NCBI RefSeq assembly: GCF_003173335.1
Contig: NZ_QGMZ01000011.1
Location: forward strand, 62,001-126,000
Source of the DNA: Methanospirillum stamsii
Lineage (GTDB): Archaea; Halobacteriota; Methanomicrobia; Methanomicrobiales; Methanospirillaceae
Direction of reading: 5' to 3'
Length of the DNA: 64,000 nt
The notes beneath the pieces were generated by a model that did not search any database, was not told the DNA's origin, and saw only the letters and a program-made list of their open reading frames with translations. Shown here one piece after another: positions 55,379 through 63,979 of this stretch (the first letter of the stretch is position 1; the number at the start of each line of letters is the position of its first letter). The position numbers were made by a program, and so were the translations under genes.

Positions 55379-56503
55379 ATGAGCAGCAACTGTCAGGAAG
55401 GGGAAAAATTGCTCAAAAAAGGAGTTGCTGCAGTATTTTTTACTCCTAAGACCCGGTTTATTACCAAATTTTATATTACAAACTTCCGACTTATCATAAA
55501 AAATCAAAAACAACAATATATTAAACTCTCTTATGAACACATCCATGAAATTTACGTAGAGAATGAACGCTACCTCTGCATACGATGTAATACTCCTATG
55601 CGATTTTTTAATGGGAAAGAAGAATACGTCCGCATTTTTATGCATGGCCTAAAGAGAAAAGAAGGTGGAGGTCTGACTCTGCTTGATGATTCCAAATGGC
55701 CGAAATACTGGAAAAAATTCATCAATATTCAGATAAATCAATATCAATCAGAAATTGCCCGAAAAAAACATCAAATGCAGGAGGAAGAAGAAGACCTCTT
55801 TCTTATTGAAGGTGTGGTCCGATCAAAAGAAGGGCTTGATCAATTTGAAATAGTCAAAACACGTGAAAGACTGAATCTCTGGTTCGATGATTTCTATTAT
55901 GAAAACTGCATGTTATATGCAACAAATAACCGGCTTATTATAAAAATTAAATCAGGAGATTTTGTAATAGTTCCTTATTCGGTTATTTATACATTCCAGA
56001 CAGATAAAGACTATAAAATTACTATTAATTTCTCTTTTCCCCAGGTTGTTGAGGGGTTCGATAACGAAATCTCAAAAATGTCCATCAAAAGAATTCCTAA
56101 AGATGGGGAAGATTATCCGGCAAAAATTCAGGAGAGGTGGATAGAGGAATGGAATGAATTCTTCAAAAAAGTAACATCTCAGTTTCAAGAGCACAAAGGA
56201 GCAGTCAGCAGAGATGAGATGCTCGAAATGCTGATTGAAATGAAACACAGCCCCACAAAATATACGCTTTCCACCTATGCCAAACAGGGATGGGATAGAG
56301 CATGCGGCCTTGCACTTGAACGTTTTGGATACGATAGTGCAGATTTGTTCATTTATATGAATTTTGTCCTGAAAGAATACGAAGAGATGAAAACACGTTC
56401 GATGGCTGAACCAGACCCGGCAAGACAGGAAGCATACAGGGGCTCTGAGATGGCATATAGTTCAATTCTTGCGTATATTAATCACCATACAAAAGCCCGC
56501 TGA
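55379..56503 (+). CDS. Protein of unknown function with two PH/GRAM-like parts
   Basis: From ATG 55379 the protein has 374 residues. I do not recognise the family. Two similar beta-rich segments (about 10-80 with TKFYITNFRLIIKNQKQQYI and about 130-215 with CMLYATNNRLIIKIKSGDFV) look like PH/GRAM or CheF-type modules, and a helical C-terminus of about 100 residues follows. It is 3 bases before the DUF2148 gene, hence in the same transcript. The frame also opens at 55334. Confidence 0.6.
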   Translation: MSSNCQEGEKLLKKGVAAVFFTPKTRFITKFYITNFRLIIKNQKQQYIKLSYEHIHEIYVENERYLCIRCNTPMRFFNGKEEYVRIFMHGLKRKEGGGLTLLDDSKWPKYWKKFINIQINQYQSEIARKKHQMQEEEEDLFLIEGVVRSKEGLDQFEIVKTRERLNLWFDDFYYENCMLYATNNRLIIKIKSGDFVIVPYSVIYTFQTDKDYKITINFSFPQVVEGFDNEISKMSIKRIPKDGEDYPAKIQERWIEEWNEFFKKVTSQFQEHKGAVSRDEMLEMLIEMKHSPTKYTLSTYAKQGWDRACGLALERFGYDSADLFIYMNFVLKEYEEMKTRSMAEPDPARQEAYRGSEMAYSSILAYINHHTKAR

Positions 56504-56506
56504 TCA

Positions 56507-57091
56507 ATGGAGATATATACTCGCCCGGATATTTTGGTTATGGATCCTGAACAGGATGGCCTGATGATGATAGCATCACTCATGGCAGTTTCTGCACGGA
56601 CGGCACCTAAAGGTAAAGGTGTTGACACAATCGTAACGAGAATAATATCAGGAGATGACTTAAACCGCCTTGCTGATGAAATGATTACTTTAGGAGAAAA
56701 AACCGGACTTCCTCCTTTTCCTCGTGATGCAAAAAATGTCCGTAATAGCGGTTTATGCGTTCTCATTGGATGTCGGGGAACAGAAGATCTTGGCCTGAAC
56801 TGTGGAGGCTGTGGTTTTCAGACATGTAAAGAAATGCGGGACAAATGTAAACAAAATCCAGTGAAATCTCTTTTTTATGGCCCTAATTGTGTTATCCGGA
56901 TGGCAGATTTGGGAATTGCAGTTGGATCAGCTGCAAAAACGGCACAAATACACAATGCTGATAATAGAATTCTATTCACTGCAGGTGTTGCTGCGCTTTC
57001 ACTACAAATGTTAAGTGATTGTACCTGTGCGTATGGCATCCCGTTATCAATAACCGGGAAAAATATCTTTTTTGACAGGAAGATAAACTGA
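56507..57091 (+). CDS. DUF2148 ferredoxin-like protein
   Basis: The 194-residue protein fits DUF2148. It has the conserved ASLMAVSARTAPKGKGVDTI and the cysteine block LNCGGCGFQTCKEM with further cysteines (CVLIGCRG, CKQNP, CVIRM), which suggests an iron-sulfur cluster. The role is not known. Its stop overlaps the next ATG by one base. Confidence 0.87.
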   Translation: MEIYTRPDILVMDPEQDGLMMIASLMAVSARTAPKGKGVDTIVTRIISGDDLNRLADEMITLGEKTGLPPFPRDAKNVRNSGLCVLIGCRGTEDLGLNCGGCGFQTCKEMRDKCKQNPVKSLFYGPNCVIRMADLGIAVGSAAKTAQIHNADNRILFTAGVAALSLQMLSDCTCAYGIPLSITGKNIFFDRKIN

Positions 57092-58158
57092 TGACAATTT
57101 TAAAAATCCGGGGGGGAGATCTTGATCTGGTTGAATATGACTTTACCTCTTTTCATCCAGGTGAAAACATCAATACCTGCGGATATGAAAAAAAATATTT
57201 TTTAAATCCCTCTGCAGAGCCAATCAAAACACGAGTTCCGGGTAGAATTCATCTCACTGTACTTGATATGAACCGTTTTGCACCAGGACATGCAGGTGGA
57301 GGAGGTATTGGTTTTGCGATTGAAGTTTATGCAGAGGTTGAACTTTCCTGCATTTCAGGGGAACATATTATCCATTATTCAAGACCGGCTATTATCAGAC
57401 ATTTCCTGGAAGTATTTTGTAAAACCGTCGGATATTCAGAGGGTTTTGAAGTAAAAGCAACAGATCATGATTATAAACATGTTGGTCTTGGATCTACCTG
57501 TACTATCCTTACTGCTCTTGCAAATGCAGCAAACCGTGCTATTGGGAATCCACTAACTCAGGATCAACTCCGGATACTAATCGGAAACAATTATGTTGAA
57601 GAGACTGAAGGTGGACTGATAGCATATGGATTTGAAACCGGTGTCGGGCCTGCAGTAAGCACACGAGGAGGTATGGCAATTCTGGGAGATAACCTGACTG
57701 TTGTTCATCAACATTCATTCGCTCAGGGAAAAAATGTCCACATTGTCATCCCTCCTTCCTCGATTTCATCAGCAGGAGAAGAAGAATTTTCACTTCTCAT
57801 GAACAAAGCACGCTCTCTTGATTACCGTGACAGAGAGCTTAAGGCATATATTATTCTGATGGATTTTATCCCCGCATTAAATAATAATGACATAAAAAAA
57901 ATGGGAGATGTTATGTGGGAGATTGAATTTCGGGGATCTAAAAGAGCAGAAATTGAACACCATTCATTTGAACTTTATCAATATATGCACCAGCTACGAA
58001 AAGCAGGTCTTGAATTTGTCGGGATGAGTTCTGTCGGGCCTTCAATTGCAGTGATTACAGATCTCTCAAAAGAAGCATTATCAAAAATATTAGACCCGTT
58101 GGATCTGAAAATCGCGGTTAGTACCCATGTTGATAATGCTGGTGTGATATATCTTTGA
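57091..58158 (+). CDS. GHMP protein of the beta-RFAP synthase family
   Basis: The 355-residue protein has a GHMP fold. RVPGRIHLTVLDMN and GGGGIGFAIEVYAEVEL match the beta-ribofuranosylaminobenzene-5'-phosphate synthases, which start methanopterin synthesis from 4-aminobenzoate and PRPP, and KHVGLGSTCTILTALANA is the GHMP phosphate loop. An extra N-terminal region of about 50 residues precedes the core. A diverged paralogue with another substrate remains possible. Confidence 0.72.
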   Translation: MTILKIRGGDLDLVEYDFTSFHPGENINTCGYEKKYFLNPSAEPIKTRVPGRIHLTVLDMNRFAPGHAGGGGIGFAIEVYAEVELSCISGEHIIHYSRPAIIRHFLEVFCKTVGYSEGFEVKATDHDYKHVGLGSTCTILTALANAANRAIGNPLTQDQLRILIGNNYVEETEGGLIAYGFETGVGPAVSTRGGMAILGDNLTVVHQHSFAQGKNVHIVIPPSSISSAGEEEFSLLMNKARSLDYRDRELKAYIILMDFIPALNNNDIKKMGDVMWEIEFRGSKRAEIEHHSFELYQYMHQLRKAGLEFVGMSSVGPSIAVITDLSKEALSKILDPLDLKIAVSTHVDNAGVIYL

Positions 58159-58172
58159 ATGCCCCCGAATAA

Positions 58173-58184
58173 TTTTATATAAAT
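58173..58184 (+). promoter_or_regulatory. TATA box of the export protein gene
   Basis: TTTTATATAAAT lies 19-30 bases before the TTG start at 58203. At this distance the transcript would begin at or near the start codon, so leaderless translation from TTG is likely. Confidence 0.5.
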
Positions 58185-58202
58185 TTAATCTGGTGTCCTG
58201 TT

Positions 58203-58922
58203 TTGAGAGATATTAAACCACTTGGCTGCTATATTTCCGGAGGACTTATATGGTTTTCTCCGGTTATAAGCAGGATTCTTCGAATCCTTATTCCTTTTTT
58301 ACTTGCAGGGTGCCTGACCGGAGCAATATTTTATTTTTATGAATATTCTTCTGCACTTGAACTGGGTGGTCTGCTTTTATTATATTTCATTCCTCCAGCA
58401 GGAAAAGAGAGTATTATTCCTACAGCAATTGCTTTGGGATTTCCATTTCAGATAGTATGTACATCAATTGTACTGATAGACATCGCTTGTTGTCTTTTTA
58501 TGATATGGAATTTTGAGTTGATCTGCAGAATTACTTATCTTGGCTCAATAATTCAGCATCTCATCAGGAAAGGTGAACAATACCTCTCAGAACACCAGTG
58601 GGTTGAACGTCTCTACTTCGTCGGACTCATTTTATTCGTTTTTTTTCCACTTCAAGGAACCGGATCGGTTTCAGGATCGATAATCGGAAAAATGCTGGGT
58701 ATGAAACCCTTGGAAATTCTTGGATCGATCACAATCGGTTCAATTATGTCCAGTTTTTTAATTGGTTATTCAGTATATGCGCTAAATGAATATCTTGACA
58801 TTAATATCTGGTATATTGTGGGAGCGATTGTACTTCTGCTTGTGGTAATCCCCGTGATTTCATATTTTATTATCAGGAGAGATAAAAAACCCGATAATAA
58901 AAAGAATATTAAAAACAAATAA
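58203..58922 (+). CDS. Small multidrug-export-type membrane protein (COG2426)
   Basis: The 239-residue protein has about six membrane helices and resembles the Sm_multidrug_ex (COG2426) family, with LLLLYFIPPAGKESIIPTAIALG and FVFFPLQGTGSVSGSIIGKMLGM as the paired re-entrant-type motifs. Transport is inferred from the family; the substrate is unknown. It starts with TTG after a close TATA box. The C-terminal tail is basic (RRDKKPDNKKN). Confidence 0.78.
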   Translation: MRDIKPLGCYISGGLIWFSPVISRILRILIPFLLAGCLTGAIFYFYEYSSALELGGLLLLYFIPPAGKESIIPTAIALGFPFQIVCTSIVLIDIACCLFMIWNFELICRITYLGSIIQHLIRKGEQYLSEHQWVERLYFVGLILFVFFPLQGTGSVSGSIIGKMLGMKPLEILGSITIGSIMSSFLIGYSVYALNEYLDINIWYIVGAIVLLLVVIPVISYFIIRRDKKPDNKKNIKNK

Positions 58923-58967
58923 GAGTATTTATCCTAAATCACTTGTTAAAATAAGGTTTTTTCAAAT

Positions 58968-58992
58968 ATTAAAAATCAATCAGATTTTTAAT
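58968..58992 (+). terminator. AT-rich hairpin between export gene and hypA
   Basis: ATTAAAAATC (58968-58977) and GATTTTTAAT (58983-58992) are perfectly complementary with a 5-base loop. It lies 46 bases after the export gene stop and 97 bases before hypA. It may end the first transcript or be an operator of hypAE. Confidence 0.4.
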
Positions 58993-59088
58993 AATATTAA
59001 AAAAATCCATTCAGACAATATCAAACCATTTAATTTGTTGTGAGTGTACCTTGGATCCTGCATTACTGCTCAAAGGAGTCCTTTTCTA

Positions 59089-59424
59089 ATGCATGAATAT
59101 AGTATAGCATATGACATTGTTGTTACATCCCGGAAAGCAGCACTTGAAAACAATGCACAGTACATCAGCAGTATATATGTGGATTTTGGTGAGTTAGCAA
59201 TCATAAACCCAGAACAAGTAGAATTTTTATTTAATACAATCGTTGAAGATGAACCTTTGTTTAAAAATACTAAACTTGTTTGTACTATTGTTCCTCCATT
59301 AACCCGTTGTTCCTGTGGATATGAAGGAAATGAAATATTTGTCTGCCCAAAATGTGGTCAGTTACCGGTATTAGAAAAAGGAAGAGAAGTAGTTGTTACG
59401 AAAATCGAAGTTGAGGCTGAGTAA
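59089..59424 (+). CDS. hypA: Hydrogenase nickel-insertion protein HypA
   Basis: The 111-residue protein starts at the invariant MHEYSIAYDIV (nickel ligand His2) and has the zinc ribbon CSCG-x-CPKCG (RCSCGYEGNEIFVCPKCGQ). It delivers nickel to hydrogenases. AAAGGAG lies 10 bases before ATG 59089; the frame extends to 59044 but the family start is clear. hypE follows at once with no gap. Confidence 0.94.
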   Translation: MHEYSIAYDIVVTSRKAALENNAQYISSIYVDFGELAIINPEQVEFLFNTIVEDEPLFKNTKLVCTIVPPLTRCSCGYEGNEIFVCPKCGQLPVLEKGREVVVTKIEVEAE

Positions 59425-60420
59425 ATGAAAATATCATTAATGCATGGTGCTGGAGGAGAAGTGATGGGAGAAGTCATAGACCTTTTCTTAAAAATTTCTA
59501 ATACCAATGCCGGAGGTATAGGCCTTGAATCCCTGGATGATGGTGCAGTTATCCCTATAGGAAATAAACAATTAGTATTTACCACAGATTCACATGTTGT
59601 CCGGCCATTGTTTTTTCCTGGCGGGGATATTGGGAGAATATCTGTTTGTGGTACCATCAATGATGTTGCTATGATGGGCGGTAAACCCATTGCCTTATCC
59701 TGTGGACTTATCCTTGAAGAAGGATTTGAATTTGATGATCTATCCAGAATTATTGATTCTATGGATAAAGCATTAAGTGAAGAAAATGTTTCCCTTGTCA
59801 CAGGAGATACAAAAGTTCTTGAAAAGGGTGCTCTGGATAAAATTGCCATTAATACGGCAGGAATTGGGGTAGCAGACACCATCATTCGTGATAATGGACT
59901 AATGCCAGGCGATAATATTATTGTTTCCGGAACGCTTGGAGATCACGGATTTGCAGTACTTGCCAGCAGAGAAGAATTTGATTTCGCGGATCAGATTATA
60001 TCCGATGTGGCACCTCTCTCCGGTATGGTGCAATCCGTTTTAAAAATTGGAAAAATCAATGCAATGAAAGATCCTACCAGAGGAGGATTTGCAAGTGCCA
60101 TAAATGAAATGGCAAAAAAATCCGGGGTGATGGTCAGGATCCATGAAGAAGAGGTTCCGATCAGATCATCTGTCCGAGCAGCATCTCAGTTACTGGGTAT
60201 CGATCCTTTGGAAGTTGCAAATGAAGGGAAAGTTGTAATGGGTGTCCCTGCAGAAGACACTGAAGCCGTTTTAAAGGCACTTCGGTCACACCGATATGGT
60301 CGTGATGCTGCAATAATCGGAACGGTTACGAAAGGAAAGGGAGTCATTATGGAAACCACTGCAGGAGGAGAACGCTTTATTGAGACTCCTATCGGTGATC
60401 CCGTTCCTCGTGTCTGTTAA
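59425..60420 (+). CDS. hypE: Hydrogenase maturation protein HypE
   Basis: The 331-residue PurM-like protein makes the cyanide ligand of NiFe hydrogenases by dehydrating a carbamoyl group on its C-terminal cysteine. It begins MHGAGGEVMGEVI, has the ATP part in LDDGAVIPIG and VCGTINDVAMMGGKP, DPTRGGFASAINEMA, and ends in the required PRVC. hypF/hypC/hypD are not in the window. Confidence 0.95.
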   Translation: MKISLMHGAGGEVMGEVIDLFLKISNTNAGGIGLESLDDGAVIPIGNKQLVFTTDSHVVRPLFFPGGDIGRISVCGTINDVAMMGGKPIALSCGLILEEGFEFDDLSRIIDSMDKALSEENVSLVTGDTKVLEKGALDKIAINTAGIGVADTIIRDNGLMPGDNIIVSGTLGDHGFAVLASREEFDFADQIISDVAPLSGMVQSVLKIGKINAMKDPTRGGFASAINEMAKKSGVMVRIHEEEVPIRSSVRAASQLLGIDPLEVANEGKVVMGVPAEDTEAVLKALRSHRYGRDAAIIGTVTKGKGVIMETTAGGERFIETPIGDPVPRVC

Positions 60421-61638
60421 TTATTTTCTTTTTTTACTGATTATTAGAGAAAGACCAATACTCATCAGAACCAGCCAGAATGGAAGAGGAGTTTCCTTAC
60501 CTGCCCCATCATCAGAATTTCCATATCGTGGAGGAACACCAAACGCCTTAGCTGCTTTATCAGATAATTCAATAGAACTACCGGAATCTGTGCTTATTGT
60601 GACTTTTTCAGATGATTTGTAACTGTACGGATAGACTTTAAGATATATTTCTGATACTGAATCCGAAATTGTAATGGTTTCAGGAACTTTTCCCATTTCG
60701 TCGTTTACTTTAACAACAGCCCCATCTTCTGTCGTTTTATATTCTAATACATAATCTTCATTATCAGAACTCTGTATAGAAATCGGAGTTGAATTCGTTA
60801 AAATAAGGAAATATGCAGGAGAATCTCGGGAAACTTCAGTGCTTGCGGAAATACCGGTAATTTTTCCGGATTTTTCCTTTGATATTTCTTTTTTTTCATT
60901 ACCTTCATCAGTGTTGATTTTTGTTGGTTCGGTAGTAATTTCAGCGGTTTTTTCCGGGGTTTGAACTTGCTCAGTATCAAGTTGACGATAGTTATCTTTC
61001 TCTTCTGAAACTATTGTATACGTTCCGATAAAACCATCATAATCAGAAAAAGAAATTGAATATGAACCTGGTTCTTCTATGGGCAATTCATAGTCAACTG
61101 CCCCATGGGATACCGGAATCGACTCCGGACCAAAAAGAGTCACTTCATCCTTCTTAACTTCCATTTGAATGGCATTTTCTTTATAGCCGGAAATTTTTGC
61201 TTCGATATCCAGTTCTTTCTCAAATTCCTGCCAGGTAGGAGAAGTAAATGTAATCAGGTCAGATCTGTCTACCAGTTTTATTACCCTGAGTGAACGTGAA
61301 CCTGCCGAAAAATCGCGTTTGGATTCAGAAAGACCCTCAACCTTATAATTGCCCTTTTCAAGTCCTGTTGTTTGAAATGTAACATTAAAAGAATTATCAC
61401 CTTTTTCAGTTATCTCTATTGATTGCCTCTCAATTTCTACCGGAACATTAATAGATTTCGAAAAAACGATGTCAACTCTATCAGGTGGAGGGGTGTTCGT
61501 AGATCCAGAGACATTAATAGGTTCACCTACCTTTACCTGTGCTGGCGCATCGATGGTAAGATAATATGCGCTTACCGGACTGGAAAATATAACAAATAGA
61601 ACCAGTATTATTAATGTTAGAACAAATCGGTAATTCAT
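60421..61638 (-). CDS. Secreted, C-terminally anchored surface protein
   Basis: The 405-residue protein has a signal peptide (FVLTLIILVLFVIFSSPVSA), two to three beta-sandwich-like parts (YLTIDAPAQVKVGEPINVSG near the start), an acidic and threonine-rich linker (about 215-265), a PEGA-like part (DGAVVKVNDEMGKVPETITI) and a C-terminal helix after KETPLPF with a KKRK tail. It is probably an extracellular structural or adhesion protein. Its stop abuts the hypE stop with no base between. Confidence 0.75.
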   Translation of the reverse strand: MNYRFVLTLIILVLFVIFSSPVSAYYLTIDAPAQVKVGEPINVSGSTNTPPPDRVDIVFSKSINVPVEIERQSIEITEKGDNSFNVTFQTTGLEKGNYKVEGLSESKRDFSAGSRSLRVIKLVDRSDLITFTSPTWQEFEKELDIEAKISGYKENAIQMEVKKDEVTLFGPESIPVSHGAVDYELPIEEPGSYSISFSDYDGFIGTYTIVSEEKDNYRQLDTEQVQTPEKTAEITTEPTKINTDEGNEKKEISKEKSGKITGISASTEVSRDSPAYFLILTNSTPISIQSSDNEDYVLEYKTTEDGAVVKVNDEMGKVPETITISDSVSEIYLKVYPYSYKSSEKVTISTDSGSSIELSDKAAKAFGVPPRYGNSDDGAGKETPLPFWLVLMSIGLSLIISKKRK

Positions 61639-61702
61639 GAGTAATAACCTCTGAAAAGGATGGTGAATATTGTGGAACTCAACAACCTAATTAATTGTTG
61701 GT

Positions 61703-62743
61703 ATGTGCAATGAATATCCATCTACTAATGAGAAGATTCCAGGAACAACCATCATGAAACCTATTAAAAAACCCGAAGACCCACTGGCAATTTGGAATGG
61801 CCAGGATCGTATCGCAGATAATATTCTTACCAGTGTGACAGCAATTATCCGTTCGGGAGGCTGTTCCTGGAACAGGTGTAAAATGTGTCAATACAGACAC
61901 GAACGCTTTGTAGGAATAGAAACTGGAGAATTAATCAGACTCATGTCAGCCCAGTTAAATAAACTTGAAGAAGAAATCAACAAGGTAAAACCTCAGGTAA
62001 TAAAATTATACACATCGGGTAGTTTTCTTGATCCTGCAGAAGTTCCATCAGAAATACAGGACAAAGTCATCAATCTGGTAAAAGGAAAAACCCTGATTGT
62101 TGAATCGCGATGTGATTACATTAATAAAGACAAACTGAAAATGATGGTTGAAACCCTTAAAGAAGAGAATGATTCAGCAGATCTTTTTATTGCAATAGGT
62201 CTTGAAACCACATCAGACATTATCAGAGAGAAATGTATTGACAAGGGGCTTTTATATAGCGATTTCCAGAAAATGACTGAAGTTATCCATGCCTGTGGAG
62301 CAAAGGTAAAAACATATCTTTTGCATAAACCGCCATACCTTACCGAATCAGAAGCTCATTCAGACATGATGAAATCAATAAAAGAAATTATTCCAATAAG
62401 TGACCTTATATCAATGAACCCCTGCACAGTCCAGAGAAATACTCATGTCGAATCCATGTGGAAACAACAGGCATACAGACCCCCATATCTTTGGAGTGTA
62501 GCTTCAATCCTGGCAGGTTCTAATGCACATGTTACCTGTGACCCGATTGGAGGAGGGCAAACCAGAGGCCCGCACAACTGCGGCAGATGTGACTCAGTAA
62601 TTCTGGATGCAATTAGAGATTATAATTTGAGTGCTGACCGGGATCTGATGCAATCAGTTATGGAGATGGACTGTTCCTGTAAAAAAGAATGGGAATATAT
62701 AATGAGTGAAGAAAAATCCTGGACTATGCCCCTAACCAGGTAA
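61703..62743 (+). CDS. Archaeosine-type radical SAM protein (RaSEA)
   Basis: The 346-residue radical SAM protein matches the archaeosine synthase partner RaSEA, which acts with ArcS to finish archaeosine in tRNA. The cluster motif is GGCSWNRCKMCQYRHERF (C-x4-C-x2-C), followed by IKLYTSGSFLDPAEVP and LIVESRCDYI, and a second cysteine block near the end (HNCGRCDS, DCSCKKEW). The start may be 61703 or ATG 61754 (MKPIKKPEDPLAIW), which fits the family better. No arcS is in the window. Confidence 0.85.
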   Translation: MCNEYPSTNEKIPGTTIMKPIKKPEDPLAIWNGQDRIADNILTSVTAIIRSGGCSWNRCKMCQYRHERFVGIETGELIRLMSAQLNKLEEEINKVKPQVIKLYTSGSFLDPAEVPSEIQDKVINLVKGKTLIVESRCDYINKDKLKMMVETLKEENDSADLFIAIGLETTSDIIREKCIDKGLLYSDFQKMTEVIHACGAKVKTYLLHKPPYLTESEAHSDMMKSIKEIIPISDLISMNPCTVQRNTHVESMWKQQAYRPPYLWSVASILAGSNAHVTCDPIGGGQTRGPHNCGRCDSVILDAIRDYNLSADRDLMQSVMEMDCSCKKEWEYIMSEEKSWTMPLTR

Positions 62744-62749
62744 GTTTTT

Positions 62750-63979
62750 TTATTTTTTTTGCAGGTCGTGGAGTTGTTCAAGTAACATGGGAAAGAAAGC
62801 TCCGGCATCACTCACTACACCAATTGCCTGGGAAGTGCCTCTATCCATTAATTTAGTTAAAGTTGACGGATTAATATCAACACAGACTGTCATCACATAA
62901 GACGGCAGACAGTTCCCAACTGCTATTGAATGTAACATCGTCGCAATCATCAGGACCATTCCAATCTCCGGAACATATCGGCGCATTTCATCCTGTGCAA
63001 TCATGCTGTCAGTGATAACATCAGGAAGAGGTCCGTCATCCCTGATTGATCCTGCAAGAACATAAGGAACATTACGTTTGACACATTCATACATGATACC
63101 GGAATTCAGAACACCAATCTCTACAGCTCTTTTAATGGAACCAGCTCTCATTATTTCACTGATAGCATACAGATGATTTTTATGACCGGCCGAAACTAGT
63201 TCCCCGGTTCTGATATCCATTCCAAGAGAGGTCCCATATAAATTAAATTCTACATCATGGGTTGCCAGAGCGTTGCCTGCGAATAGAATATCAATATAGC
63301 CTTCATGAAACATGGATGCAGCTGCGGCATCAGCTCCGGTGTGTATAATTGCCGGACCTCCAACCAGTGCAACTTTCAGACCTTTTTTATGAGTATCAAG
63401 TATCTCACGGGCAATCTTGCGAATCGTTGTTACGGTTGGTCGTTCAGATGAAACAGAACCTCCCATGAATTCAAATTCTTCATGGGACCGGGAACGTTCG
63501 GGAGGATGAATTTTGACACCATGTTCACCAATCACCACGAGGGATCCTTTATCCAATTTAGACATTGGGGTAGCCCTGGCACTTTGTTTATCTGGTGAAA
63601 CTACGATTAGACAATCCATTTCGATCTGTTCTACCGGTATCCATTCGTTGTTAATCCTTATCTCAGTCGGATAATTTGTGGTCGAATAGAATCCTTTAGG
63701 AACAATACGATTTCCTTCAGCAGGAACGAGTTTCACATCATCTGAATCAACTAATCTCGCCCCATGCCTGTGAAGTGTGCTGATAATTGAATCCAGGTTA
63801 TCTGCACCAGTTCCGGTGATGCGAATACGTGCATAACTGGTATCTGTTTTTCTTTTACCTACAGAAAATTCAAGAATCTCGAAATCTCCACCCATATCAA
63901 GGATGGAATCAAGGACATGTTCCATGATCCCTGAGTCTATAATGTGCCCATCAAGCTCTATTTCCCGGGAATCATTCAT
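62750..63979 (-). CDS. TIGR00300 family protein (LOR/SDH, ornithine cyclodeaminase-like)
   Basis: The 409-residue protein fits the archaeal TIGR00300 group. It has an N-terminal ACT-like part (GHIIDSGIMEHVLDSIL), a central ERSRSHEEFEFMGGSVSSERP block and a nucleotide-binding C-terminal half (VALVGGPAIIHTGADAAAASM; FAGNALATHDVEFNLYGTSLG). Characterised methanogen relatives are NAD-dependent ornithine cyclodeaminases that form proline. The ATG lies 21 bases before the window end, so the gene is likely complete. Confidence 0.87.
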   Translation of the reverse strand: MNDSREIELDGHIIDSGIMEHVLDSILDMGGDFEILEFSVGKRKTDTSYARIRITGTGADNLDSIISTLHRHGARLVDSDDVKLVPAEGNRIVPKGFYSTTNYPTEIRINNEWIPVEQIEMDCLIVVSPDKQSARATPMSKLDKGSLVVIGEHGVKIHPPERSRSHEEFEFMGGSVSSERPTVTTIRKIAREILDTHKKGLKVALVGGPAIIHTGADAAAASMFHEGYIDILFAGNALATHDVEFNLYGTSLGMDIRTGELVSAGHKNHLYAISEIMRAGSIKRAVEIGVLNSGIMYECVKRNVPYVLAGSIRDDGPLPDVITDSMIAQDEMRRYVPEIGMVLMIATMLHSIAVGNCLPSYVMTVCVDINPSTLTKLMDRGTSQAIGVVSDAGAFFPMLLEQLHDLQKK

